From Parvularia atlantis (Eukaryota; Opisthokonta; Rotosphaerida): 10,122 bases of DNA. The notes beneath the pieces were generated by a model. It was not told the origin of the DNA. It did not search any database and saw nothing but the letters and a program-made list of their open reading frames with translations. A program made the position numbers and the translations under genes. Of the stretch, positions 1 to 7,605 are shown in pieces (positions within the stretch are counted from its first letter, which is position 1; the number at the start of each line of letters is the position of its first letter). The stretch covers positions 1 to 10,122 of the forward strand of contig CALSCO010001243.1 in the NCBI GenBank assembly GCA_943704415.1. Reading direction: 5' to 3'.

Positions 1-1
1 C

Positions 2-106
2 TGTCGTGCTTGTCTCAACGACTCTCCCGCGGCGCTGAGCGCGGCCGCTGTCACCGCACTGGCCCGCCGTGCCGTCAGTCGCCAGTTCATCAACAGGTTT
101 CGCTAG
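2..106 (+). CDS. Possible C-terminal end of a gene entering from the left (partial, unrecognised)
   Basis: The frame starting at base 2 is open to a TAG at 104-106 and reads as an Ala-rich helical stretch ending in SRQFINRFR. About 70% of its codons end in G or C, lower than in the secure genes here, and open frames on the other strand over the same bases look about as good. After the TAG the same frame continues PSAQHIKRYL to a TAA at 137-139, so the TAG could lie in an intron. I do not recognise a family. It could be a real tail of an upstream + strand gene or chance. Confidence 0.25.
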   Translation, partial: CRACLNDSPAALSAAAVTALARRAVSRQFINRFR

Positions 107-304
107 CCGTCCGCGCAACACATCAAGCGCTACCTGTAAAAGGTGAGGGTTCTAGAGGACGGCGGACACTCCTTGGCTTCGTTGGTAGGTGAATTGGGTA
201 ACACTGCGGAACAAGCAACATGCCCAGCAAGCTTGTATCCGCGCTGCAGATGCACTCAGGTTTGGTGAGCGCCAAGACAGGCTCAAAGCCGGGCACGGGC
301 ACAC
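107..304. other. Intergenic stretch, no gene seen
   Basis: The base composition is less GC-rich than elsewhere, notably around 185-215. Short open frames exist on both strands, for example + 220-444, but they lack the strong G/C third-position bias of the real exons in this window and match no family I know. It is probably UTR or spacer sequence. Confidence 0.4.
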
Positions 305-413
305 TCAAGCTGAGTAGAGCGCTTCCGCGTGCTGCTGAAGGTCGCGCCGCCGCGCCGCCTCGGTCTGCGCCGCCGCAAGGTGGTCGCGCAGCACCAGCGC
401 AGCGTCGCGCGCG
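305..413 (-). CDS. Coding-like C-terminal exon, helical and charged (unrecognised)
   Basis: On the minus strand a frame beginning just after an AG (bases 415-414) reads about 35 residues, starting ARDAALVLRDHLAAAQTEAA and ending EALYSA, then stops with TGA at 307-305. Most codons end in G or C, as in the secure genes, and the alternating charged and Leu/Ala residues suggest an amphipathic helix or coiled coil. An in-frame TGA lies just upstream, so an intron must precede it. A possible first exon is ATG TC at 490-486, with an intron at 485-414 (GTGCTT...CTCGAG, 72 nt) keeping the frame, which would make a protein of only about 37 aa. It lies downstream of the AP-4 sigma stop on the same strand. 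It could be a tiny gene, a gene relic or an alternative 3' exon. Confidence 0.35.
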
Positions 414-595
414 CTCGAGGTTCATCGCATGGGAGTGCGGCTGATGCGACTCGGACGCACGCAGTGGACCGCGGCCACGAAGCACGACATGCCAGGCACC
501 GCCAGGGACCACCAGGGACCACCACGACCTGGCAGCAGCGAATGTACAGCACGGCCCCTCTTTCGGCGCTCGCTCGACGGCGCGCCCGGCGCCCC
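414..595. other. Spacer downstream of AP-4 sigma with a short direct repeat
   Basis: This is the 3' flank of AP-4 sigma. It holds a 10 bp direct repeat (CAGGGACCAC twice, about 503-522). No classical AATAAA polyadenylation signal was seen on the minus strand. I see no secure gene here. Confidence 0.4.
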
Positions 596-1327
596 TCACG
601 CGCTCGCGCGGTTCTTCTCCATCGTTACGAGCGGGTAGAGCACGTTGTTGCGGTTGAACTCGACGATCTCGCCGTTGACGATCATCTCGTCCAGCAGCAT
701 GTGCGCCTTCTCGATGTTGAACATGATCTGCGCGCGCGGGCGGCGGCGGCGGCGCGTGAGCAGCAAGCGGCACGCGCGACGGGCAGGGCCGAGGCGCACG
801 CACGTCGAGCTCGCACTGCGCACGCGCCAGCGAGTGCGGTCAGCAGCATCCTTGCGGCGTGTGCGCGAGAGAGCTGCGACGACACGCACCACGTTCTCAA
901 AGTACGAGTCGAGCGTCTCGACGTAGCAGTGGATGAACTCGAGGATGCCGAGCTCGTTCTGCGCGATGCCGTGAGCGAGCGCGGTGAGCAGCAGCAGCAG
1001 CGGGGGGGGGTAGGCGCGGGCGCGCGCCTCGTGCCCGTCCACGCCGATGATGAAGAAGAGCGAGGCGTAGCGCCGGTAGACGATCTTGATGTTCTTGTAC
1101 TCCATGATCGAGCACTGGCGCGCGTGGGTGGGCGCGTGGGCGTGTGGGCGCGTCGGCGCATAAGCGCGCGGGCGGCGGCGGCGGTGCACCTGCGAGTCGA
1201 CGCGCGAGAGGCAGCGGCGGATGATCTCGGCCTCGGCGATGACGCGCTCGGCGACGGGCGTGTAGTCGTAGTACTGCGACAGGCGGGTCTGGCCCTGCTT
1301 GTTGACGAGCAGAAAGAAGCGAATCAT
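596..1327 (-). CDS. AP4S1: AP-4 complex subunit sigma (small adaptin), five exons
   Basis: This is the small chain of the AP-4 adaptor tetramer (epsilon, beta4, mu4, sigma4), which sorts membrane cargo at the trans-Golgi network without clathrin. Exons are 1327-1190, 1114-1028, 958-890, 815-804 and 727-596, and splicing gives 145 aa, matching the usual 143-144. The whole protein is one clathrin-adaptor small-chain domain. It opens MIRFFLLVNKQGQTRLSQYY and has CSIMEYKNIKIVYRRYASLF around residues 47-66, NELGILEFIH at about 76-85 and IMFNIEKAHMLLDEM at 103-117. The intact VNKQGQTRL start and the CELD-IMF junction fit AP-4 sigma better than AP-1, AP-2 or AP-3 sigma. Introns are 69-76 nt. Intron 2 starts with GC at 1027-1026, since no GT restores the conserved GVDGHE-NEL junction. 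Exon 4 is a 12 nt micro-exon. The start has CACC before the ATG. It is divergent from VPS54. Confidence 0.95.
   Translation of the reverse strand: MIRFFLLVNKQGQTRLSQYYDYTPVAERVIAEAEIIRRCLSRVDSQVHRRRRPRAYAPTRPHAHAPTHARQCSIMEYKNIKIVYRRYASLFFIIGVDGHEARARAYPPPLLLLLTALAHGIAQNELGILEFIHCYVETLDSYFENVVRVVAALSRTRRKDAADRTRWRVRSASSTCVRLGPARRACRLLLTRRRRRPRAQIMFNIEKAHMLLDEMIVNGEIVEFNRNNVLYPLVTMEKNRASA
804..815 (-). other. AP4S1: 12-nt micro-exon of AP-4 sigma encoding Cys-Glu-Leu-Asp
   Basis: The bases TGCGAGCTCGAC lie between AG at 817-816 and GT at 803-802. Exon 3 ends ...YFENV and exon 5 begins IMFNIEK, while AP-4 sigma proteins of plants carry CELD exactly between these. The flanking introns (889-816, 74 nt; 803-728, 76 nt) have the usual length for this window, and both donors are GTGCGT. 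Confidence 0.88.
987..1010. repeat. (AGC)5 and G9 tract inside AP-4 sigma intron 2
   Basis: Five AGC triplets (987-1001) are followed by nine G (1002-1010). On the coding strand this is a C9 run followed by CTG/GCT triplets inside the GC-AG intron. The C tract may act as a pyrimidine element. Confidence 0.7.
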
Positions 1328-1547
1328 GGTGCTGGGCGCGGTGCAGACGAGGCGTGCGGATGCTGGGCGTGGTGCCGGTGCGACTGGCGATGCGGATGCC
1401 ACGGCCACACCCGGTGCTTGTCTCGCCGGCCGGAAACACCATGCCGGCACACACTGACCGCCGTCCATGCTGCATCGCGCCTGTCTCGGTGATCAGACGA
1501 AGAGGTGCCACGGTGGGCGTGGCGTGGGAGGGCGATCAGGCACAGTC
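1328..1547. promoter_or_regulatory. Divergent promoter region between AP-4 sigma and VPS54
   Basis: Only 220 bp separate the two start codons, so transcription of both genes must start within or very near this segment. No TATA box is evident. The motif TGCGGATGC occurs twice (1355-1363 and 1391-1399) and resembles the CGGATG cluster in front of uL11. An ATG at 1467, in frame with VPS54, would add 27 residues, but the segment is not protein-like and 1548 is preferred. Confidence 0.6.
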
Positions 1548-4500
1548 ATGGCGACGCGTCGGTCGGCGTCGCTGCGGCCGGATGCGCCGGGGGCGCCGCT
1601 GCCGCCGACGCCGTGGACGCGCGCCGACCTCGGCGTCAACAGGTGCGCCGCGCGCCCGCCGCCCATGCCGCACTGAAGCAGCCGTGCGCGCGCGCGGGCA
1701 GCATCGCCGCCGCCGTCAATGACCCTTCCGGCCGCTACCCCGAGGTGCGCGTGTCGCAGCGCCTGCCGCCCATCCCGCCCACGGCGCTGCCGCCCGTCGC
1801 GCCCGACGCGTTCGACGGGTACCTGGCGCGCGTCCGGCCGCATGTCGCGCGCTTCCTGCGGCACCGGCGCGAGAAGCAGCGCGACGACACCCTGGCGGCA
1901 CCCGACGGCGCCACGTCGCCCGCGCCAGCGCCGCCGCCCGCCGCCCCAGCCACGTCACCGCCCGCCGTCCCGCCCGTCTTCTTCCGCCACGACCTCGACC
2001 TCGAGCGCCCCGACGACTTTGCCGCCGTCTTTGGCGACGACTGGGGCGCCTCGGCTCTGCTGCACGAGCGTCTCTCGTCCTACCTCGACACTGTGCGCCT
2101 CTCGCCTTCCCGATGGCGCGCGCACGGCTCACGCGCACGGCGCCTACGCCCCAGGTCGAGGCCAGCATCACCGAGCAGGTCGCGCAGCGCTCCGACGAGT
2201 TCTTCGAGGCCCTCGGGCGCCTGGAGAACACGCTCGAGGAGGTCTTCCACACCGTCGCGCAGGTGATCGCGCGCGCTCGCGGCACACGCGACGCGGCTGA
2301 TGCGGTGCGCGCGCGTGCGGCAGGTGCGCTCGCTACGCCTCAACGTCCGCACGGTACGTACCGCTCATTGCCTGCCGCAAGCTGCGCGCTCACCGCCGCC
2401 GCATGCAGGTCGACGAGTACGTGGCGCTGCGGCCGATGGCGGTCGTGACCAAGAGCGCCGTGCGCGAGAACTGCATCACCGTGCACGACAGGGTCCAGCT
2501 GATGGACCAGGTCCAGCAGCACATGCCCTCAGTCGAGCTGCTCATGGCCACCGGCGACTACGCCCAGGCGCTGCAGCTGATCCTCTCGATCGAGGCGTGT
2601 CCGCGTGACACTGCAGCGCGCTGCCACTCACCGCGGGCCGGCACATGCAGGACGTGATCACACACGAGCTCGCGGGCGTGAAGGTGTACAGGGGCGTGAG
2701 TGCGCACCTGGAGGAGCTCGTGCGTGCCGCGTGCCGATCGCCGCCTGGGTGAGTTGCTGATCCCGGCCGCGCAGTCGCAGCAGGTCGAGCAGCACATCAC
2801 GACCGATCTCGTACAGTGCCTCATCGAGCCGCTGCTGCCGGCTGTCGGCGAGGACGCGCTCATGCTCAGTGAGGCCGCGCGCATGGACGAGGAGATGGGC
2901 GCGGCGCCGACGCCCTCCGAGCCGGCCGCGCCGCCACTCACGCCCGCGCCTGGCACGCCGCTCTTGGCCACCGTCGCCGCGGCCGCCGCACTGACCTCGC
3001 CACCGCCGCGGCGGAGACGGCCGACGACGTCCGGGGCCGAGCTGCTGCCAAAGCGGCCGTACCGTTGCGTGCCCGTGCCCGCCGCGATGCACGCCGCTGA
3101 CGTCCGACGCAACGACGCAACGACGCAGAGCTCGAGGACGTGCTGCGGTTGAGCGAGAACCTGGTGGCGCTGCTGATGATGAGGCGAAAGGCGCGTGTGC
3201 GGCCAGCATCGGCTCGCACGTCGGCTGACAGGGATCGCAGATGTCGTACGCGCTCGGCGTCTACCGCGAGAAGGTGCTCAAGATCCTCAAGGCACTCGTG
3301 CGCGAGAGCGTCGAGGGCATGCTCGCGCTGTTCAACGCGACCGACGGCGCGCCAATGGACGCCGGCCAACCGCCGCCGCGCGAGGGCGAGGTCGACGCGG
3401 CGACGACGCTGGCGCAGCAGCTGCGCGAGCTGTCGACCGAGCGCTTCCAGGCGACGCTTGGGCGCACCTTTGAGCTGCTGGTTGCGCTGCTGGGGCGCGT
3501 GTGGGTCAACCACAAGGCACTGGCGCTGATCCTCGGCGAGCCCGTGGACGAGTGCGTGTTGCGTTTGCGTGTGCGCCGAGCTGATGCGGCGTGCGCGTAC
3601 ACACAGGTCTATGCTCGCGTCGTCGTCGTCGTCAGGCAGCCTCGCCACACCCGTCGCGGTCAAGGGCACCTCGCACGAGGACGGCGACAGCGACGAGCTC
3701 GACCCGCGCCAGCTCGTGCACGAGTCGCTCGATGTCGTGCGTGCCTTGGCCGATCTGGCGCACGTGCGCTGCGCCAAGCTCCTGCTGATCCGCAAGGATG
3801 TGCGTGGCGCTCCGTGCGCGGCTAACACGATGCTGACAGTTGTGCACCGCGCATGCAGGCCAGCGTGCGGCTGCAGCCGAAGGACTTTTTCCAGCTGTAC
3901 CACCTGTCGAACGAGTTTATTGTGCAGACCGAGGCGGTCAACCGGCGCCCCATCCCCGGGCTGCGCGGCGTGCTGACGTCGCAGGTGCGGCGCTTGTGTG
4001 CACGCGCTGCCAGTGCTCAAGCGCGCACGGCACGGGCAGAGCAAAGCGTTCCTCGCAACGCTGCACCAGGAGCGCCTCGCGATCATGACGATGCTGCTCG
4101 ACAACGACCCGTGGGAGAACGCGACCGTGCCGCGCGAGTTCCAGACGCTCGGTACGTGCACGTGCACGTCCACAGCCTGGCTTACGCACAGTGCGCAGTG
4201 GAGCAACTGCGACAGCAGGCCGTCGCGGTGTCAGCGGGCGGGACGCTGGCGTCGCCGACGGCGAGCATGGCCGCACCACTCGCGCCGGACAGCGATACGA
4301 GCGTCGGCGTCGAGTACCTGATGATTGACGGGCACAAGTGCTTTGTGGTCTCGGCCGTGCTCATGGCCGTGCGGTTCCTGCACGAGTACGCACAGTGCGC
4401 CGTGAACATCCCGCTGCTCAGGCAAGCACGCGCGCGGGCGTGCACACACACACAGTCGACTGACGACCGCGCACTCCCGCAGCGTCGACGTGCTGCAGCG

Positions 4501-5493
4501 CGCGGTCGAGTTCCTCCAGACGTTCAACGACCACAGCTGCCGGGTGCATACAGGCGCCACGGCGCGCACCGGGCGAGTGCTCACAGCCGGCCGCAGCTCA
4601 TTCTCGGCGCACAAGCCATCAGCTCGGCCGGGCTCAAGACGATCACGTCCAAGCAACTCGGTGCGCCGTGTGCCGCCTTCGCCGCGTCTATGCTCACGCG
4701 CCGCACGCAGCCCTTGCGTCGCAAGCGTTGGATGTGCTCATGCTGCTCACGCCGCTGCTGCAGGCGGTGCTGCGCGGACGGCTTGCGGTGAAGCAGACGG
4801 TGCTGCTGGACGAGCTGGACCGTGTACTGAGCGTGCGCTGCGCTGCCTGCGCCGTGCGATCGACGGCTGACGCCGCTCGCGTGCGCGCGCAGGACATGAA
4901 GCGGCATCAGTTTGAGATCTTTAGCAAGTTTGTGACGATCATGGACACGCGCCTGGCCGTGCACCTTCGCGCGCTGCGCAACCAGACCGCGTGGAACGAG
5001 CCGATCAGCTCGGCCAACACGCCGAGCGAGGCGCTTAAGGCGATCGTCAAGGACGTGCGTGCGCTGCACAAGATGCTGCGGCGCTACGTGGTGCCGGCCA
5101 ACGTGCAGGTGCGCCGCCGCCGCCGCGAGGTGTGAGTGTGTCTTGACCGGCCGCTTGCAGATGATCATGCTCAAGGTCTTCGCCGTGTGCAACAAGCGCG
5201 TCGAGGAGGAGCTGCTGCGGCTGGACGTGGACCCCGCGCTGGGCTCGATCCTCACGAGCCGCGAAGCCGCGCGGGCGCGCCTGCGCGCCGACCTGACGTG
5301 GTTCATCGAGAGTCTCAACGGGCTGGAGCAAGTCGACGGCGCGGGGCCGGGCGACCGTCTGCTGCAGGTCGTTGCGGCGCTATCGTTTGCGAGTGGCAGC
5401 GGCAGCGGCAGTGGCAGCGGCAGCGGGCACACGGCACCAGTATCAGCACAAGGACAAGCACCACAGGCAGCACAGGCGGCAGCAGGCACGTGA
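1548..5493 (+). CDS. VPS54: VPS54, GARP complex subunit, 18 exons
   Basis: VPS54 is a subunit of GARP, which tethers endosome-derived vesicles to the trans-Golgi network. Exons: 1548-1642, 1702-2092, 2155-2262, 2324-2353, 2409-2594, 2651-2719, 2775-~3068, ~3131-3190, 3241-3551, 3607-3799, 3859-3984, 4040-4151, 4199-4421, 4483-4543, 4597-4660, 4711-4832, 4893-5108, 5161-5493. Splicing gives about 997 aa (animal forms about 980). Landmarks follow the family in order: TPWTRADLGVN at 21-31, VPPVFFRHDLDLERPDDF before residue 135, LLHERLSSYLDTVEASI near 150-167, MLLDNDPWENATVPREFQ near 637-654, and the C-terminal Vps54 domain from about 685 (EYLMIDGHKCFVV, FLHEYAQCAVNIP, ILGAQAISSAGLKTITSKQL). Most of the protein is predicted helical, as in multisubunit tethers. 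Introns 5, 8 and 13 start with GC (2595, 3191, 4422). The exon 7/8 border is ambiguous: donors at 3064, 3069 and 3075 pair with acceptors ending 3128 or 3130. Exon 7 adds a Pro/Ala-rich insert, and the tail is Ser-Gly rich. Confidence 0.95.
5395..5424 (+). repeat. Hexamer repeat GGCAGY x5 in the last VPS54 exon
   Basis: Five GGCAGC/T units in tandem encode a Gly-Ser run just after the last conserved helix of VPS54 and before a Gln/Ala-rich tail. The length is likely to vary between individuals. Confidence 0.85.
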
Positions 5494-5900
5494 GACCGGT
5501 GTGACAAAAGGTTTGAAACAGACTGTGAGCGTTGCGCGCGCGGCCGTAGAGCACTGCTCGCACGATCGCTGACCTCGATCTGACCTCAAGTCGCTGCTGC
5601 TATCGTGCTGTGCATCTTCCTGCGCGGCCGCAGCGCACTTGAGCTTCCAGGCGAGGTTCAGGCGGTACGAGTGGCAGGGCCGCAGCTCGTCGTGCGACTC
5701 GAGCAGAAAGTGCCAGTGGTCGTTGACTTCATTCCAGCAGCCTAGTGTAGTACGAGTGTGGGCTTGTGTGCGACATCGACCTGCGCGGTAGTCACGTAGA
5801 CTAGCAGCACGTCGTGCGTCGCTGGCTGCTCGGGACGCTCGCGCCGCGACAAACAGCTGGTCTCACCTCCGTCTGACCTCCGTTTCAGACGCCGCGCGCG
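5494..5900. other. Spacer between VPS54 and the next gene; holds its 5' region
   Basis: About 400 bp separate two + strand genes. The right part (5742-5900) presumably contains the promoter and leader of the gene starting at 5901. The sequence CTCCGTTTCAG, ending at 5887, could be the 3' splice site of a leader intron. The middle holds a coding-like minus-strand segment, listed separately. The bases just after the VPS54 stop (5494-5520) are A-richer, as expected of a 3' UTR, without a clear polyadenylation hexamer. Confidence 0.5.
5639..5741 (-). CDS. Coding-like internal exon on the minus strand (unrecognised)
   Basis: On the minus strand the segment after CTAG (5745-5742) and before GTGCGC (5638-5633) is open and reads CWNEVNDHWHFLLESHD followed by ELRPCHSYRLNLAWKL. 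It is rich in Trp, His, Asn, Asp and Tyr, and over 90% of codons end in G or C, both typical of true exons here. The opposite-strand frame over the same bases has clearly weaker third-position bias. A donor GTGCTG at 5810 would give a 69 nt upstream intron and join in frame to an open stretch reading LFVAARASRAASDAR. No ATG or stop for a whole gene is evident, and both neighbours are + strand genes. I do not recognise the family. It could be a small nested gene or a degraded gene piece. Confidence 0.4.
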
Positions 5901-7535
5901 ATGTGGGCCGACCACGTCACGGCGCGGGCGACGACGCCGCCGCCAGCGCCGTCGCCGCAGCCCTCATCCGAGCTGGCGATGTGGAGCCCGCCGTCGCGTG
6001 CGGGCGCTCGCGTGTACCGGGTGCGCGCGCCGTCCAGCCGCGATGGCGAGGCGTGCCCGCTGACGCGCGACGCGACGCGGCCCGGCAGAACCAGGAGGTG
6101 CGGCTCGCCTTCCGCGAGGTCGCCAACGGGTCCGACGCGCTGCCGCTGGACGCGCTGCCGGCCGTGCTCGTCAAGCTCGACCTCGCCCTGCCCGCCGACG
6201 AGCTGCACCGGCGCTTTGGCGCGGCCGCCGCCGTCTCGTACGACGCCTTCGTGGCCGCGATGGGCGACGTGCTCTTTGGCCGCGGCGCCGCGCCCGCGCC
6301 GTCGCCGGCGTCGATGGCGGCCGCCGCGTCCCCCGCCGTCCCGCCCGCCGCCGCCCCGCCCGCCCAGGCGCCCGCCGCGCCGACGCTGGCGCAGTGGATG
6401 ACCGACCTGCTCGCGATGAGCCGCGACGCTCTCGCCGCGCCGATCCCCGTCGAGCCGGCGCGTGCGTGCGCGGCCGCTGCTCCGGCGGCACGGGCTCACG
6501 GCGTGCGCGCGCAGTTGTCGAGGAGCTGCTGCTGCCGGACGACGACGACAGGCGGCACGCCGACGGCGACGGCGCACGACCAACGGCCGCCGCGATCACA
6601 GACGAGCACAAGGCGCGCGCACCCGCGGCCTGCTCCGGCCACCTGCGTGCGTGTGACGCGCTGCTCGCACCGCGCAGCTGCTGCAGCGCATGCGCGACGC
6701 GGCCGAGAGCGAGCGGCGCGAGCTGCGACGCGACCGCGAAGTCGCGCTGTCCAAGCTGCAGGAGCTCAACGACGAGGCACGCGCGCCTCGAGCCGTGTGG
6801 ACGCTGACTGATGCACGCACGCGTGCGTGCACAGCTCGGGCTCAGCGAGCAGCAGTTCCTCAGCCTGCAGGCCATCAGTGGGGCGATGGTCGCGGCGTTC
6901 CGCGCCAAGCAGGAGGAGATCGACCGACAACGGGTGCGCCGCTGCGCCCTCGGCCGCTGCCGCACGCACTCAGCGCGCACGAGCGCAGGACCTGATCGCC
7001 GACCTGATCCAGCGGCTGCGGCACAAGACGGGCACCGCGGCGCGGATGCACGTCGAGGTGCGGCTTTTCGCCTCTATAGACTGTCCCACACGCTGCGCTC
7101 GCAGCCCGAGAGCACCAAGCAGGACCCGGCCGCCAACCGCCCGCGCTCTGCCGTGCTGCTCGACCACCTGCGCACGGCCCTGCAGGGCGCCCGCAGCGAC
7201 CCGGCCCGCCTCGACGCGGCGTTACGCATCGTCGACCAGGCCGAGCAGACGGTGCTGCAGGAGGCCGACATGCGGCGCGGCATCGCCGAGGACAATGGTG
7301 TGCGCGCGCGCACGCGTGGCCCGTGCGCAGCCTGCTGACTGACGCCCGGTGCGCGGCGGCAGGGTGGCTGTGGATGCAGGTGCACACGCTTGCCCGCTGT
7401 GCCGCTCCTCCCGCTTACGCTCAGGCGCGCGCGCGCGCGCCCCCCCAGATGACGCAGCTGCAGAAGCAGCTCGAGGTCACGTTTGCGCAACGCACGGCGC
7501 GAGTGAGCGACGCGGCCGCCTGCACGATCCAGTGA
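5901..7535 (+). CDS. Unrecognised protein: EF-hand-like N-terminal part, Pro/Ala linker, coiled-coil tail
   Basis: The exon model is 5901-6020, 6089-6461, 6515-6612, 6678-6776, 6835-6933, 6989-7057, 7105-7299 and 7449-7535, giving about 379 aa; a possible 17 nt exon at 7363-7379 makes it 384. The phases agree throughout. Residues 41-102 (EVRLAFREVANGSDALPLDA ... VSYDAFVAAMGDVL) resemble a degenerate pair of EF-hands; the calcium-binding Asp/Glu pattern is not kept, so calcium binding is doubtful. A Pro/Ala linker follows, then an acidic patch (ELLLPDDDD), then heptad-like helices from about 198 (LLQRMRDAAESERRELRRDR) to the end (MTQLQKQLEVTFAQR). Introns 3 and 4 start with GC (6613, 6777); for intron 4 a GT at 6795 would also keep the frame but leave only 40 nt. 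The ATG at 5901 was chosen because the exon 2 frame has no start of its own. It is convergent with uL11. Function unknown; a structural or scaffold role is only a guess. Confidence 0.72.
7363..7379 (+). other. Possible 17-nt micro-exon in the coiled-coil gene
   Basis: The last intron of the 5901-7535 gene would be 149 nt, about twice the usual size. Splitting it with an exon at 7363-7379 gives introns of 65 nt (7298-7362, GTGTGC...GGCAG) and 69 nt (7380-7448, GTGCAC...CCCAG) and keeps the frame (residues GWLWMQ). The one-intron model is equally in frame. Confidence 0.4.
7425..7447. repeat. (GC)8 and C6 run next to a 3' splice site
   Basis: Eight GC dinucleotides (7425-7440) run into a C run ending in CAG at 7446-7448. 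This is the end of the last intron of the + strand coiled-coil gene. Alternating GC can adopt Z-DNA, and the C run stands in for a pyrimidine tract. Confidence 0.7.
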
Positions 7536-7605
7536 GCTTGGAGCTGTTCATGTCTCTGTCGCGCGGCCAGACCACACAAGCCACACGGCCACCCGCCCCG
7601 CGACG
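7536..7605. other. 70 bp convergent spacer
   Basis: The stop of the coiled-coil gene (+) and the stop of uL11 (-) face each other across 70 bp. The two 3' UTRs almost certainly overlap. No polyadenylation hexamer is obvious. Confidence 0.7.

Noticed and set aside
329-1492. Long + strand open frame of 387 codons over AP-4 sigma
   Set aside because: It is the antisense shadow of the AP-4 sigma gene: Arg/Ala/Val-rich with no family features, and the minus strand encodes a complete conserved protein through the same bases.
2938-4206. Minus-strand open frame of 422 codons across VPS54
   Set aside because: It is the antisense of conserved VPS54 exons. High GC makes stop codons rare, so long shadow frames are expected.
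4581-5507. Minus-strand open frame of 308 codons across the VPS54 3' half
   Set aside because: It is antisense to the conserved C-terminal VPS54 domain, with no coherent domain and low-complexity composition.
5584-5754. + strand frame reading ...LRGRSALELPGEVQAV... to a TAG
   Set aside because: It looks protein-like at first glance, but only about 60% of its codons end in G/C against over 90% for the minus-strand frame over the same bases. It also lacks a start.
5742-5820. Minus-strand stretch reading THDVLLVYVTT, recalling the start of CutA
   Set aside because: The resemblance ends after about ten residues and the frame closes at TAG 5744-5742, so chance is more likely.
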